64,000 bases of DNA from Hydrogenophaga sp. (GCF_025699295.1 NZ_JAILWB010000009.1:62001-126000), one strand, 5' to 3'; numbered from the stretch's first letter, positions 26,118 through 35,799 are shown. Translations and numbers: made by a program. Notes: generated by a model not told the origin, from the sequence alone.

Positions 26118-26555
26118 ATGCAACTCAATTCCATCAAGCCTTCCGAAGGCGCCAAACATGCCAAGCGCCGCGTCGGCCGTGGCATCGGCTCGGGCCTGGG
26201 CAAGACCGCGGGTCGTGGTCACAAAGGGCAGAAGTCCCGCTCTGGCGGTTACCACAAGGTCGGCTTCGAAGGCGGCCAGATGCCGCTCCAGCGCCGTCTG
26301 CCCAAGCGTGGCTTCAAGTCGGCGCAACTGCAGTTCAACGCCGAAGTCACCTTGGGCGCGCTCAATGCGCTCGACGTGGCCGAAATCGACGTGCTCGTGC
26401 TCAAGCAGGCAGGCCTCGTGCCCCACCTGGCCAAGCGTGTCAAGGTCATCAAGACCGGTGAGATCACCCGCGCGGTGACCCTCAAGGACATCACCGCGAC
26501 GGCGGGCGCCAAGCAGGCGATCGAAGCCGCTGGTGGCTCCCTGGCTGCGGCGTAA
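26118..26555 (+). CDS. rplO: Ribosomal protein uL15
   Basis: A 145-residue protein starting [18 protein letters not shown] and carrying the Gly/Arg-rich [19 protein letters not shown] segment that enters the large subunit. It lies directly upstream of secY, as in most bacteria. Confidence 0.98.
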   Translation: MQLNSIKPSEGAKHAKRRVGRGIGSGLGKTAGRGHKGQKSRSGGYHKVGFEGGQMPLQRRLPKRGFKSAQLQFNAEVTLGALNALDVAEIDVLVLKQAGLVPHLAKRVKVIKTGEITRAVTLKDITATAGAKQAIEAAGGSLAAA

Positions 26556-26578
26556 TCAGAGACAGACGGAAAACTCCT

Positions 26579-27892
26579 GTGGCAACTGGATCCACGTCCC
26601 TGGCAAAAACCGGCAAGTTCGGCGACCTGCGTCGCCGGCTTGTCTTTCTGTTGCTGGCGCTGGTGGTCTACCGCATCGGGGCGCACATCCCCGTGCCCGG
26701 CATCGACCCCGCGCAGCTGGAGCAGTTGTTCCAGGGGCAGCAGGGCGGCATCCTCAGCCTGTTCAACATGTTCTCGGGTGGCGCATTGTCGCGTTTCACC
26801 GTGTTTGCGCTGGGCATCATGCCGTACATCTCGGCGTCGATCATCATGCAGCTGATGACCTACGTGGTGCCCACGTTCGAGCAGTTGAAGAAGGAAGGCG
26901 AGGCGGGTCGCCGCAAGATCACGCAGTACACGCGCTACGGCACGCTGGCGCTGGCGATCTTCCAGTCCATGGGCATCGCGTTGGCTTTGGAAGGCTCCGC
27001 CGGTCTGGTGATCGAGCCTGGCATGGGCTTTCGTCTGACTGCCGTGGTCAGTCTGGTGGCTGGCACGATGTTCCTGATGTGGCTCGGCGAACAGATCACC
27101 GAGCGCGGCCTGGGCAACGGCATTTCGATCCTGATCTTTGCCGGCATCGCCGCAGGTCTGCCGAGCGCCGTGGGCGGTCTGCTGGAGCTGGTCCGCACCG
27201 GTGCCATGAACATTCTGGTGGCCATCTTCATCATTGCGCTGGTGGTTCTCGTCACCTACTTCGTGGTATTTGTGGAGCGTGGCCAGCGCAAAATCCTGGT
27301 GAACTATGCGCGCCGGCAGGTGGGCAACAAGGTGTATGGCGGTCAATCGTCGCACCTGCCGCTCAAGCTGAACATGGCCGGAGTGATCCCCCCGATCTTT
27401 GCCTCGTCCATCATCCTGCTGCCCACCACGGTGGTGAGCTGGGTGAGCACGGGTGACTCGACCCGCTGGCTGCGCGACATTGCTTCGGCCCTGTCGCCGG
27501 GTCAGCCGATCTATGTGGCGCTGTACGCGGCCGCCATCATCTTCTTCTGTTTCTTCTACACCGCGCTGGTGTTCAATAGCCGCGAAACCGCGGACAACCT
27601 GAAGAAGAGTGGTGCGTTCATTCCTGGTATCCGCCCGGGTGACCAGACCGCCCGCTACATCGACCGGATTCTTTTGAGACTGACGCTGGCGGGCGCGATC
27701 TACATCACCGCCGTGTGCCTGTTGCCCGAGTTCCTGATCCTTGAATACAACGTGCCGTTTTATTTCGGTGGCACCTCCCTGCTGATCATTGTGGTGGTCA
27801 CCATGGACTTCATGGCCCAGGTTCAGAATTACATGATGTCGCAGCAATACGAATCGCTGCTCAAGAAGGCCAATTTCAAAACCTCCCCTTGA
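26579..27892 (+). CDS. secY: Protein translocase channel subunit SecY
   Basis: A 437-residue inner-membrane channel with ten hydrophobic segments that carries pre-proteins across or into the membrane with SecE and SecG. It starts with GTG ([10 protein letters not shown]). The plug-region and loop hallmarks [25 protein letters not shown] are split across residues 52-78, and the cytoplasmic loop [17 protein letters not shown] is intact. Confidence 0.97.
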   Translation: MATGSTSLAKTGKFGDLRRRLVFLLLALVVYRIGAHIPVPGIDPAQLEQLFQGQQGGILSLFNMFSGGALSRFTVFALGIMPYISASIIMQLMTYVVPTFEQLKKEGEAGRRKITQYTRYGTLALAIFQSMGIALALEGSAGLVIEPGMGFRLTAVVSLVAGTMFLMWLGEQITERGLGNGISILIFAGIAAGLPSAVGGLLELVRTGAMNILVAIFIIALVVLVTYFVVFVERGQRKILVNYARRQVGNKVYGGQSSHLPLKLNMAGVIPPIFASSIILLPTTVVSWVSTGDSTRWLRDIASALSPGQPIYVALYAAAIIFFCFFYTALVFNSRETADNLKKSGAFIPGIRPGDQTARYIDRILLRLTLAGAIYITAVCLLPEFLILEYNVPFYFGGTSLLIIVVVTMDFMAQVQNYMMSQQYESLLKKANFKTSP

Positions 27893-27901
27893 ACTTCGCT
27901 T

Positions 27902-28120
27902 ATGGCCAAGGACGATGTGATCGAGATGCAGGGGGAGGTGGTTGAGAACCTCCCCAATGCAACCTTCAGGGTCAAGCTCGAAAACGGTCATGTGGTGCTG
28001 GGGCACATCAGCGGCAAGATGCGGATGCACTACATCCGGATCCTGCCAGGGGACAAGGTCAAGGTAGAGCTCACGCCCTACGACCTCACCCGAGCGCGAA
28101 TCGTGTTCCGCTCGAAGTGA
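27902..28120 (+). CDS. infA: Translation initiation factor IF-1
   Basis: A 72-residue OB-fold protein that binds the ribosomal A site during initiation. It shows [20 protein letters not shown] and [16 protein letters not shown]. It starts nine bases after the secY stop. Confidence 0.97.
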   Translation: MAKDDVIEMQGEVVENLPNATFRVKLENGHVVLGHISGKMRMHYIRILPGDKVKVELTPYDLTRARIVFRSK

Positions 28121-28163
28121 GTGGTCAGTTGTTGAATGTTTTAGGTATATCTAGGAGAAGACT

Positions 28164-28277
28164 ATGAGAGTTTCGGCTTCGGTCAAGAAAATGTGCCGCA
28201 ACTGCAAGATCATCAAGCGGCATGGTGTGGTGCGCGTCATCTGCACCGACCCGCGTCACAAGCAGCGTCAAGGCTGA
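28164..28277 (+). CDS. rpmJ: Ribosomal protein bL36
   Basis: A 37-residue zinc-ribbon protein: [14 protein letters not shown] start, with zinc ligands C11, C14, C27 and H32. Preceded by AGGAGAAG. It is the normal short form of bL36 between infA and rpsM. Confidence 0.96.
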   Translation: MRVSASVKKMCRNCKIIKRHGVVRVICTDPRHKQRQG

Positions 28278-28300
28278 CTGGTTAGTTAAGAGGACCCAAC

Positions 28301-28666
28301 ATGGCTCGTATTGCAGGCATCAACATTCCGCCGCACAAGCACGCCGAAATCGGCTTGACGGCAATCTTCGGCATTGGCCGCACCCGCGCTCGCAAGATCT
28401 GCGAAGCCTGCGGCATCGACTACGCCAAGAAGATCAAGGATCTGAGCGACGCGGAACTCGAGAAAGTGCGCGACCAGGTCGGTACGTTCACGATCGAGGG
28501 TGACCTGCGTCGTGAAACCACCATGAACATCAAGCGTTTGATGGACATCGGTTGCTACCGTGGCTTCCGCCACCGCCGTGGTCTGCCGCTGCGTGGTCAG
28601 CGCACCAAGACCAACGCCCGTACGCGCAAGGGCCCCCGCAAGGCTGCCCAGTCGCTGAAAAAATAA
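28301..28666 (+). CDS. rpsM: Ribosomal protein uS13
   Basis: A 121-residue 30S head protein contacting P-site tRNA. It begins [19 protein letters not shown], contains [20 protein letters not shown] and ends in the usual Lys/Arg-rich tail. Confidence 0.98.
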   Translation: MARIAGINIPPHKHAEIGLTAIFGIGRTRARKICEACGIDYAKKIKDLSDAELEKVRDQVGTFTIEGDLRRETTMNIKRLMDIGCYRGFRHRRGLPLRGQRTKTNARTRKGPRKAAQSLKK

Positions 28667-28684
28667 ACGGTTAGAAGGACCCTC

Positions 28685-29089
28685 ATGGCCAAGTCTCCCT
28701 CCAGCAGCGCATCTGCCCGCGTCCGCAAGAAAGTCCGCAAGAACGTTGCCGACGGCATTGCACACGTGCACGCGTCGTTCAACAACACGATCATCACCAT
28801 CACCGACCGTCAGGGCAACGCATTGTCCTGGGCGTCGTCGGGTGGCCAGGGCTTCAAGGGCTCGCGCAAGTCCACGCCGTTCGCCGCCCAGGTGGCTTCC
28901 GAAGTGGCCGGCCGCGCAGCCATCGAGCAGGGCATCAAGAACCTGGACGTCGAGATCAAGGGCCCGGGCCCGGGTCGCGAATCTTCGGTGCGCGCGTTGG
29001 GTGCCCTGGGCATCCGGATCAACTCGATCTCCGACGTGACGCCGGTGCCGCACAACGGCTGCCGTCCGCAAAAGCGCCGTCGCATCTGA
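28685..29089 (+). CDS. rpsK: Ribosomal protein uS11
   Basis: A 134-residue platform protein with [17 protein letters not shown] and the C-terminal [15 protein letters not shown], including the conserved Asn-Gly that becomes isoaspartate in some bacteria. Confidence 0.98.
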   Translation: MAKSPSSSASARVRKKVRKNVADGIAHVHASFNNTIITITDRQGNALSWASSGGQGFKGSRKSTPFAAQVASEVAGRAAIEQGIKNLDVEIKGPGPGRESSVRALGALGIRINSISDVTPVPHNGCRPQKRRRI

Positions 29090-29108
29090 TGTGCGACCGC
29101 TGACGCGG

Positions 29109-29114
29109 TATAAT
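29109..29114 (+). promoter_or_regulatory. Internal -10 box TATAAT upstream of rpsD
   Basis: A consensus TATAAT lies 20 bases after the rpsK stop, in a GC-rich context. No good -35 is seen 17 bases upstream, so activity may rest on the -10 region. It would start a leader of about 120 bases before rpsD. Confidence 0.5.
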
Positions 29115-29132
29115 TGAAGGCTTTTTTCGAGC

Positions 29133-29217
29133 GCCACCGCAGATGCCTGCGGTGGCATTTTTGCTAAGCCCACCGCCACCTTCTTCGAAGGGTGGCTCCC
29201 GCAACAGCTGGTTGCGG
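29133..29217 (+). promoter_or_regulatory. rpsD leader with three successive hairpins (attenuator-like)
   Basis: Hairpin 1 (29133-29156, GCCACCGCAG / CTGCGGTGGC, loop ATGC) is followed by ATTTTTG and looks like an intrinsic terminator. Hairpin 2 (29175-29196, GCCACC / GGTGGC) shares complementarity with hairpin 1, since GGTGGC of hairpin 1 can pair with GCCACC of hairpin 2. Hairpin 3 is at 29199-29217 (CCGCAAC / GTTGCGG). Hairpin 1 may end rpsM-rpsK transcripts or attenuate rpsD-rpoA. Confidence 0.6.
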
Positions 29218-29238
29218 CAGTGAAACAAGGAAACCAAC

Positions 29239-29862
29239 GTGGCACGTTACCTCGGCCCCAAGGCCAAACTCTCTCGCCGTGAAGGCTCCGACCTGTTGCT
29301 CAAGAGCGCCCGCCGCTCCATCAGCGACAAGGCCAAGTTCGACTCCAAGCCCGGCCAACATGGTCGCACCTCGGGTCAGCGCACCTCCGACTTCGGCGTG
29401 CAACTGCGCGAGAAGCAGAAGGTCAAGCGCACCTATGGCGTGCTGGAGCGCCAGTTCCGCCGCTACTTCGCCGAGGCCGACCGCCGCCGCGGCAACACCG
29501 GCGCAAACCTGCTCTTCCTGCTGGAAGCGCGCCTGGACAACGTGGTGTTCCGCATGGGCTTCGCCTCCACCCGTGCCGAAGCCCGCCAGATCGTGTCGCA
29601 CAAGGCGATCACCGTCAACGGCAAGGCCGTGAACATTCCGTCCTACTCGGTGAAAGCCGGCGACGTGATTGCCGTGCGCGAGAAGTCGAAGAAGCAGGGC
29701 CGTGTGATCGAAGCGCTCGAGCTGGCCAAGCAGATTGGTTTCCCCGCCTGGGTCGACGTGTCTGCCGACAAGGTTGAAGGCGTGTTCAAGAAGGCGCCCG
29801 ACCGCGATGAGTTCGGCTCCGACATCAACGAATCGCTGATCGTCGAACTGTATTCCCGTTAA
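29239..29862 (+). CDS. rpsD: Ribosomal protein uS4
   Basis: A 207-residue 16S rRNA-binding protein that nucleates 30S assembly and often autoregulates its operon. It starts with GTG ([16 protein letters not shown]). The S4 RNA-binding domain is at [20 protein letters not shown]. It is separated from rpsK by about 150 bases containing a promoter-like box and hairpins. Confidence 0.98.
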   Translation: MARYLGPKAKLSRREGSDLLLKSARRSISDKAKFDSKPGQHGRTSGQRTSDFGVQLREKQKVKRTYGVLERQFRRYFAEADRRRGNTGANLLFLLEARLDNVVFRMGFASTRAEARQIVSHKAITVNGKAVNIPSYSVKAGDVIAVREKSKKQGRVIEALELAKQIGFPAWVDVSADKVEGVFKKAPDRDEFGSDINESLIVELYSR

Positions 29863-29955
29863 TTCCGTTCCCGGCCTGCACCCTCGCGGTGCGGTCGGGC
29901 CATGCTCCGTCTGCCTTATCGGTGTAACGAGCCGAGGGTCCTGAAGGAAGTTTGA

Positions 29956-30942
29956 ATGCTGAACAATCTGCTGAAGCCCAAAACCATCAATGTCGAACAA
30001 GTGTCGACCAATCGCGCCAAGGTGACGCTCGAACCGTTCGAGCGTGGCTATGGCCACACGCTGGGCAATGCCCTGCGTCGGGTTCTGCTCTCTTCCATGA
30101 CCGGCCACGCGCCGACCGAAGTCACCATCGCCGGTGTCGTGCACGAATACTCGTCCATTGACGGCGTGCAGGAAGACGTCGTCAACATGCTCCTGAACCT
30201 CAAGGGCGTGGTGTTCAAACTGCACAACCGCGATGAAGTCACGCTGAGCCTGCGCAAGGATGGCGAAGGACTGGTCACCGCCGCCGACATCCAGACACCG
30301 CACGACGTCGAGATCGTCAACCCGGGTCATGTGATCGCGACGCTTTCGCACGGCGCCAAACTCGACATGCAGATCAAGGTGGAAAAGGGCCGTGGCTACG
30401 TGCCGGGCAGTCTGCGCCGCAACGACGACCAGACTCGCTCCATCGGGCGCATCGTTCTGGACGCGTCGTTCTCGCCGGTCAAGCGCGTGAGCTACACGGT
30501 CGAAAGCGCCCGCGTCGAGCAGCGCACCGACCTGGACAAGCTGGTGCTCGAGATCGAGACCAATGGTTCCATCGGTCCGGAAGAAGCGGTTCGCGCATCG
30601 GCCAAGATCCTGGTCGAGCAACTTGCGGTCTTTGCACAACTCGAAGGCGTGGAACTCTCCGCGTTCGACGCACCTGCCCAGCGCAGTTCGCAGCAATTCG
30701 ACCCGATCCTGCTGCGCCCGGTCGACGAGCTCGAGCTCACCGTGCGCTCGGCCAACTGCCTCAAGGCCGAGAACATCTACTACATCGGTGATCTGATCCA
30801 GCGCACCGAGAACGAACTGCTCAAGACCCCCAACCTGGGTCGCAAGTCGCTCAACGAGATCAAGGAAGTGCTCGCCTCGCGCGGCCTGACCTTGGGCATG
30901 AAGCTTGAGAACTGGCCGCCCGCCGGCCTGGACAAGCACTGA
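29956..30942 (+). CDS. rpoA: RNA polymerase alpha subunit
   Basis: A 328-residue alpha subunit. The N-terminal assembly domain has [20 protein letters not shown], and the C-terminal domain has the DNA/activator-contact region [21 protein letters not shown] and [22 protein letters not shown]. The gap to rpsD (93 bases) can fold into a GC hairpin containing GCACC-CTCGC-GGTGC. Confidence 0.98.
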   Translation: MLNNLLKPKTINVEQVSTNRAKVTLEPFERGYGHTLGNALRRVLLSSMTGHAPTEVTIAGVVHEYSSIDGVQEDVVNMLLNLKGVVFKLHNRDEVTLSLRKDGEGLVTAADIQTPHDVEIVNPGHVIATLSHGAKLDMQIKVEKGRGYVPGSLRRNDDQTRSIGRIVLDASFSPVKRVSYTVESARVEQRTDLDKLVLEIETNGSIGPEEAVRASAKILVEQLAVFAQLEGVELSAFDAPAQRSSQQFDPILLRPVDELELTVRSANCLKAENIYYIGDLIQRTENELLKTPNLGRKSLNEIKEVLASRGLTLGMKLENWPPAGLDKH

Positions 30943-31030
30943 AACCGCAGCGTCTGGCCACATAGGCCAGGCCCGGACGAACTTCCAGTACCTGATACGG
31001 CTGGGGGCAAAACACTGAAAGGATGAAAAA

Positions 31031-31426
31031 ATGCGTCACGGACACGGACTTCGTAAACTCAATCGCACCAGCGAGCACCGCCTCGCCATGCTGCGCAACA
31101 TGATGAATTCGCTGCTCACGCACGAAGTCATCAAGACCACGGTGCCCAAGGCCAAGGAGCTGCGCCGCGTGGTCGAACCCATGATCACCCTGGCCAAAGA
31201 ACCCACGGTCGCGAACCGCCGCCTGGCCTTTGACCGCCTGCGCGACCGTGACGTGGTCGTGAAGCTCTTCAACGAACTGGGCCCGCGCTTCAAGGCCCGT
31301 CCGGGTGGGTACACCCGCATCCTGAAAATGGGTTTCCGCGTGGGCGACAACGCGCCGATGGCGCTGGTCGAACTGGTGGATCGCGCTGAAGAAGCAGCGC
31401 CCGCTGCCGACGCGGATAAAGCGTGA
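31031..31426 (+). CDS. rplQ: Ribosomal protein bL17
   Basis: A 131-residue protein beginning [20 protein letters not shown], with the [17 protein letters not shown] segment, then an Ala-rich acidic tail. Last protein gene of the alpha operon. Its stop codon TGA lies just before the -10 box of the following tRNA gene. Confidence 0.98.
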   Translation: MRHGHGLRKLNRTSEHRLAMLRNMMNSLLTHEVIKTTVPKAKELRRVVEPMITLAKEPTVANRRLAFDRLRDRDVVVKLFNELGPRFKARPGGYTRILKMGFRVGDNAPMALVELVDRAEEAAPAADADKA

Positions 31427-31432
31427 TAGAAT
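31427..31432 (+). promoter_or_regulatory. -10 box of initiator tRNA
   Basis: TAGAAT preceded by TG-A (an extended -10) begins one base after the rplQ stop and ends 11 bases before the tRNA 5' end. This allows initiator tRNA to be transcribed separately from the ribosomal operon. The -35 region is weak. Confidence 0.55.
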
Positions 31433-31443
31433 AGCAGGCTTGA

Positions 31444-31520
<77 letters not shown>

Positions 31521-31547
31521 ACAAAATCAAGCACTTGCTTGTCATCG

Positions 31548-31575
31548 AAGCCCTCGGAAACGAGGGCTTTTTTGT
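31548..31575 (+). terminator. Intrinsic terminator after tRNA-fMet
   Basis: A 9-bp stem AAGCCCTCG / CGAGGGCTT with a GAAA tetraloop, followed by TTTTTTGTTT. It is a textbook rho-independent terminator, 27 bases after the tRNA CCA. Confidence 0.92.
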
Positions 31576-31661
31576 TTGTGACGAGGTCTGTACCGTCACA
31601 GAATCGGCGCTCGTACTTGAGACCATTGAGTGCCTTGAAGCGTGTGAGGACGCGCGAGCGG

Positions 31662-32576
31662 TCAGTCGATCGGATCTTCTGCGAACAGCTCAAACACCAC
31701 GCCACGCAGCCACTGGCTCGCGGGTGAGCGATGGGCCTTGGCGTGCCAGAACGCATTGATTGCGACATCTGGCAACTTGACCGGGTGCTGGACGGGCGAC
31801 AGACCAAACGGTTTCGCCAGCTTCTGCGCCAGCCGCTCGGGCACCGTGGTGATCAGATCCGTGCTTTGCAGGATGTGCCCCACGCTCACGAAGTGAGGCA
31901 CGGTCAGACGGATTGGGCGATCAATACCGGCCTGTCGAATGAGTTCGTCCACCTTCCCATGCCCGGTGCCCGCCGACACCACCACCAGGTGTTCGGCCGA
32001 GCGGAATTCGGCAACAGACAACTTCTTCTTGTTGAGCGCGTGACCCTTGCGCATGAGGCACACGTACTTCTGATGGAACAGCCGCCGCTGGAAGAAGCCG
32101 GCCTTCAGCTGGGGAAGCAAGCCAATGGCCAGGTCCACCTTGCCCGACTCCATGTCTTCACGCAGGTTGATGGCGGTGTTGCGCACGGTGTTCAGATTCA
32201 ATCCTGGGGCCTCCCGGCTGAGCCGCTCCACGAGGGCCGGAAGAAAGACGATCTCGCCGATGTCGGTCATGCCGATCGTGACCGAGCCCTTTGCCTTGGC
32301 GGGGTCGAAACTGATCTGCTGGTTCAGGCCGCTGTGGATCATCCCGAGCGCGTAACCCACGGGCTCGGCGAGCTGTTCCGCAAAAGGCGTTGGAACCATG
32401 CCGGAAGGGGTCCGCAGGAACAGTTCGTCACCCAGCCGCCGTCGAAGCTTGGCCAGCGAGTTGCTCACTGCCGGCTGGGTCAGCCCGAGGTTGTCCGCGA
32501 CTTTGGAGACCTTGCGCTCCACCATGAGCTGCTGAAACAACACCAGCTGGTTGAGATCGATATCGGTGAGTTCCAT
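31662..32576 (-). CDS. nagR: NahR/NagR-like LysR regulator of salicylate degradation
   Basis: A 304-residue LysR regulator closely following the NahR pattern: MELTDIDLNQLVLFQQL, GLTQPAVSNSLAKLRRRL in the helix-turn-helix, GMVPTPFAEQLAEP, TDIGEIVFLPALV, GLLPQLKAGFFQRRLF, and VSAGTGHGKVDELIRQAGI. These segments are shared with NahR, NagR and DntR, which respond to salicylate or related compounds. It is divergent from the oxygenase genes with 116 bases between, where a LysR-type box is seen. Confidence 0.85.
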   Translation of the reverse strand: MELTDIDLNQLVLFQQLMVERKVSKVADNLGLTQPAVSNSLAKLRRRLGDELFLRTPSGMVPTPFAEQLAEPVGYALGMIHSGLNQQISFDPAKAKGSVTIGMTDIGEIVFLPALVERLSREAPGLNLNTVRNTAINLREDMESGKVDLAIGLLPQLKAGFFQRRLFHQKYVCLMRKGHALNKKKLSVAEFRSAEHLVVVSAGTGHGKVDELIRQAGIDRPIRLTVPHFVSVGHILQSTDLITTVPERLAQKLAKPFGLSPVQHPVKLPDVAINAFWHAKAHRSPASQWLRGVVFELFAEDPID

Positions 32577-32590
32577 GGCTTGTTTCCATC

Positions 32591-32605
32591 ATCACGCTGA
32601 GTGAT
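32591..32605. promoter_or_regulatory. Candidate NagR/NahR binding box
   Basis: ATCACGCTGAGTGAT is a 15-base interrupted palindrome (ATCAC / GTGAT, T-N11-A-like) between the divergent genes. The ATCACGCT half resembles the ATTCACGCT half-site remembered for NahR, though spacing differs by a base. It lies 15 bases from the nagR start, where an autoregulatory LysR site is expected. Confidence 0.5.
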
Positions 32606-32692
32606 GGGCCTTATTCACGTGATTCTATTGGCTGATTGGTCAGGGCGCGAGATCATGCACTCCCCGCACCCACCCGACCCACCGGTCACGCC

Positions 32693-33679
32693 ATGGAAGT
32701 TCTTGTCCAGCCCCTCAATCGCATCGTGCAGGTCGAGCCTGGCGCCAATCTGCTCGACGCGCTTCGCGCCGCGCAGGTGCCGATGTCGTACTCGTGCATG
32801 GCGGGGCGCTGCGGAACCTGCCGATGCAGGGTGGTGTCCGGCGAGGTGATGGAAGGTGGTGTCGATCAGCAGCGACCCAACAACGGTGGCGACGCCTGTG
32901 TACTGGCCTGCCGGACATACATCACCCAGCCCTGCACCATCGAGATTCCCGAGCCCGATGAAATCGTGGTGCACACGGCGCGCATCGTCAAGGCAACGGT
33001 GGTTGCACTGGAAGACATGACGCACGACATCAAGCGCCTGGTGCTGAAACCGGCCAAGCCGATCGAGTTCTCTCCTGGCCAATACGTACAGCTGCAGTTC
33101 TCCGCGGAGCATGTCCGTCCCTATTCCATGGCCGGCCTCTGCGACGATGGCACGTTCGAGTTCCATGTCCGCCTGGTCGCCGGCGGCCGTGTGACGGGAT
33201 ACATCGCCAGCCGGCTGAAGATCGGGGATTCGGTGAAAGTCAGTGGGCCGCTCGGCTCGGCCTACCTGCGGCGAAAGCACGAGTTGCCCATGCTCTGTGT
33301 GGCTGGTGGCACTGGCCTGGCGCCGATCCTCTCGATTCTGCGTGGCGCCATCGGCGCAGGCATGCGCAATCCCGTTCATCTGTACTTTGGCGTTCGCTCT
33401 CCGAAGGATGTTTACGGTGTCGAGTGGCTGACGGAACTCCAGCGCGTGCATCCCGGGCTCAAGGTTCATGTGGTCATCGGTTCCGGGGGTGACCCTGCCA
33501 GGCAACGAAGCGGGTTGGTGACACAGGCCATTGAAGAAGACCTGGGTGATCTCGAAGGCTGGCGTGCCTACCTCTGTGGGTCGCCACCCATGGTCGAAGC
33601 GGTCTCTCTCGTGGCCAGGACGAAAGGGGTTGCGCCCGAGCATGTGCATGCGGACGCCTTCTATACCCAGGGGACCTGA
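32693..33679 (+). CDS. nagAa: Salicylate 5-hydroxylase ferredoxin reductase component
   Basis: A 328-residue electron-transfer protein. The N-terminal plant-type [2Fe-2S] ferredoxin has cysteines C35, C40, C43 and C73. A flavin domain follows (RPYSMAGL binds FAD), then an NAD domain (LCVAGGTGLAPILSIL and CGSPPMVEA). This is the NagAa/NdoR class. The start ATG at 32693 gives MEVLVQPLNR, very close to the family N-terminus. It leads the oxygenase operon. Confidence 0.88.
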   Translation: MEVLVQPLNRIVQVEPGANLLDALRAAQVPMSYSCMAGRCGTCRCRVVSGEVMEGGVDQQRPNNGGDACVLACRTYITQPCTIEIPEPDEIVVHTARIVKATVVALEDMTHDIKRLVLKPAKPIEFSPGQYVQLQFSAEHVRPYSMAGLCDDGTFEFHVRLVAGGRVTGYIASRLKIGDSVKVSGPLGSAYLRRKHELPMLCVAGGTGLAPILSILRGAIGAGMRNPVHLYFGVRSPKDVYGVEWLTELQRVHPGLKVHVVIGSGGDPARQRSGLVTQAIEEDLGDLEGWRAYLCGSPPMVEAVSLVARTKGVAPEHVHADAFYTQGT

Positions 33680-33725
33680 CAAACCCCGGAACCTCACATT
33701 CCCATTGCCCAAGCAGGAGACAGAT

Positions 33726-34991
33726 ATGAACGAATCACCCACGGTGTTCCCCAATGAAGTGACCTGGGAAACCGAAGGCACGCACCGCATCCCCTTCCTC
33801 ACCTACACGGACGAGGACATCTACAAGCGCGAGCTCGAACGCTTCTTCTACAGGGCTCACTGGTGTTACGTAGGCCTTGAGGCGGAAGTGCCCAGCCCGG
33901 GTGACTTCAAGCGCACGGTGGTGGGCGAGCGGTCGGTGATCCTCACCCGCGACGCCGAAGGTGGCATCCAAGTGGTGGAGAACGTCTGCGCGCACCGGGG
34001 CATGCGCTTCTGCCGCGAGCGCCATGGCAACCGCAAGGAATTCGTGTGTCCCTACCACCAGTGGAGCTACACCCTCAAGGGCGACCTGCAGGGTGTGCCG
34101 TTCCGCCGGGGCGTGAAGCAGGACGGCGAGGTGCACGGCGGCATGCCGGCGGACTTCAAGACCAGTGACCACGGCCTGACCAAGCTGAAGGTGGCCGTGC
34201 GCGGGGGCGTGGTGTTCGCGTCCTTCGATCACGATGTCGAGCCGCTGGAGACATTTCTCGGCCCCACCATCCTTGGCTACTTCGACCGGCTGTTCAATGG
34301 TCGAAAGCTCAGGATCCTGGGCTACAACCGCCAGCGCATTCCGGGCAACTGGAAGCTGATGCAGGAGAACATCAAGGACCCGTACCACCCCGGCCTGCTG
34401 CACACCTGGTTCGTCACCTTCGGCCTCTGGCGCGCGGACAACAAGTCCCAACTGCGCATGGACGACAAGTTCCGGCATGCGGCCATGATCAGCACGCGCG
34501 GCACCGCGGGCAAGTCCGACCAGGTCACGCAGGTCTCCAGCTTCAAGGAAAGCATGCAGCTCAACGACCCGAGCTTTCTCGACATCGTTCCCGAGCCCTG
34601 GTGGGGTGGTCCGACGGCGGTGATGACCACCATTTTTCCGAGCGTGATCCTGCAGCAGCAGGTCAACAGCGTCTCCACCCGGCACATACAGCCCAACGGG
34701 CACGGCAGCTTCGACTTCGTCTGGACGCACTTCGGATTCGAGGACGACACCGAGGAGATGACCGAGCGCCGCCTGCGCCAGGCCAACCTGTTCGGGCCAG
34801 CCGGCTTCGTGAGCGCGGACGACGGTGAAGTGATCGAGTTTTCCCAGCAGGCATTCGAGAGCAAACCTTTTCACCGCACACTGGCCGAGCTCGGTGGCAA
34901 GGAGGTCGAGAACACCGAACACATGGTGACCGAGACACTGATCCGTGGCATGTACCGCTACTGGCGCAGCGTGATGGAGGTCCCCGAATGA
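33726..34991 (+). CDS. nagG: Salicylate 5-hydroxylase large (Rieske) subunit
   Basis: A 421-residue ring-hydroxylating oxygenase alpha subunit. The Rieske centre C-x-H-x17-C-x2-H is at C88, H90, C108, H111. The mononuclear iron triad includes H221 and H226 in DPYHPGLLH, with D218 as the bridging Asp. Segments such as HWCYVGLEAE, GVPFRRGVKQDG and RRQRIPGNW-like NRQRIPGNWK match NagG, which converts salicylate to gentisate, rather than benzoate or naphthalene dioxygenases. The substrate call is by family and gene order. Confidence 0.85.
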   Translation: MNESPTVFPNEVTWETEGTHRIPFLTYTDEDIYKRELERFFYRAHWCYVGLEAEVPSPGDFKRTVVGERSVILTRDAEGGIQVVENVCAHRGMRFCRERHGNRKEFVCPYHQWSYTLKGDLQGVPFRRGVKQDGEVHGGMPADFKTSDHGLTKLKVAVRGGVVFASFDHDVEPLETFLGPTILGYFDRLFNGRKLRILGYNRQRIPGNWKLMQENIKDPYHPGLLHTWFVTFGLWRADNKSQLRMDDKFRHAAMISTRGTAGKSDQVTQVSSFKESMQLNDPSFLDIVPEPWWGGPTAVMTTIFPSVILQQQVNSVSTRHIQPNGHGSFDFVWTHFGFEDDTEEMTERRLRQANLFGPAGFVSADDGEVIEFSQQAFESKPFHRTLAELGGKEVENTEHMVTETLIRGMYRYWRSVMEVPE

Positions 34992-35470
34992 GCAGCAACA
35001 TGAACTTTGACGACTGGCTGGCGCTGAACCAGCTCTACGCCGACTACGCCTCGGCGGTGGACTCGGGCCAGTGGGACCTGTGGCCCGAGTTTTTCACCGA
35101 CGACTGCGTCTATCGTCTCCAGCCGAGGGAGAACCACGAGCGCGGATTCCCGCTGGCCACCTTGTCTTTCACGAGCAAGGGCATGTTGAAGGACCGCGTG
35201 TACGGCATCAAGGAGACCCTGTTTCACGACCCTTACTATCAGCGCCACGTCGTGGGAACGCCTGTGGTGCGCCGCACCGAGGACGGCCGCTTCGAGTGCG
35301 AGGCCAACTATGCGGTGCTGCGCACCAAGCTGTCGGAAGCCAGCACTGTGTTCAACGTCGGCCGCTACATCGATACCGTCGTCAAGACGCCGCAGGGCCT
35401 GAAGTTCGCCCGGCGCGAATGCATCTACGACAGCGAAATGATCCCCAATTCCATCATCTACCCGATCTGA
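34988..35470 (+). CDS. nagH: Salicylate 5-hydroxylase small subunit
   Basis: A 160-residue beta subunit of the ring-hydroxylating oxygenase (SnoaL-like cone fold). It starts in an ATGA overlap with the large-subunit stop, as expected for stoichiometric expression. It contains LNQLYADYASAVDSGQWDLWPEFFTDDC and the C-terminal RRECIYDSEMIPNSIIYPI in two parts. It stabilises the alpha3beta3 complex. Confidence 0.85.
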   Translation: MSSNMNFDDWLALNQLYADYASAVDSGQWDLWPEFFTDDCVYRLQPRENHERGFPLATLSFTSKGMLKDRVYGIKETLFHDPYYQRHVVGTPVVRRTEDGRFECEANYAVLRTKLSEASTVFNVGRYIDTVVKTPQGLKFARRECIYDSEMIPNSIIYPI

Positions 35471-35478
35471 GACACACC

Positions 35479-35799
35479 ATGAGCGAAGCACCCCAATGGA
35501 TCGACGCACTCGCCGCTGACGACCTGCCCAGCGACGACGTAATCGGCGTGGCCGTGGCAGGCAAGGACATTGCCATCTACACGGTTGGCGACGAGGTTTT
35601 TGCGACCGACAACCTGTGCACCCATGGTCATGCCCGCCTGTGCGACGGTTTCCTCGAAGACCACGAGATCGAGTGCCCTCTGCACCAGGGGAAGTTCGAT
35701 GTTCGCGACGGCCGACCCACTTGCGAACCCGCCATCGAGCCCCTTCACACCTACCCGGTGCGCATCGAAGGCCAGCGCGTTTTTCTGCAGATCGGTTGA
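35479..35799 (+). CDS. nagAb: Rieske ferredoxin of salicylate 5-hydroxylase
   Basis: A 106-residue Rieske ferredoxin with ligands C47, H49, C66 and H69 (C-x-H-x16-C-x2-H). It shuttles electrons from the reductase to the oxygenase. Eight bases after the small-subunit stop. It completes the order reductase, large, small, ferredoxin known from nagAaGHAb. No naphthalene dioxygenase or gentisate genes follow. Confidence 0.87.
   Translation: MSEAPQWIDALAADDLPSDDVIGVAVAGKDIAIYTVGDEVFATDNLCTHGHARLCDGFLEDHEIECPLHQGKFDVRDGRPTCEPAIEPLHTYPVRIEGQRVFLQIG

Noticed and set aside
26249-28030. Very long minus-strand open frame opposite rplO, secY and infA
   Set aside because: Shadow of well-identified genes in GC-rich DNA; the protein is His/Arg/Gln-rich with no family features.
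31535-31759. An open frame of 74 codons after tRNA-fMet
   Set aside because: It begins inside the tRNA terminator and overlaps the end of nagR antisense; no family match or ribosome binding site.
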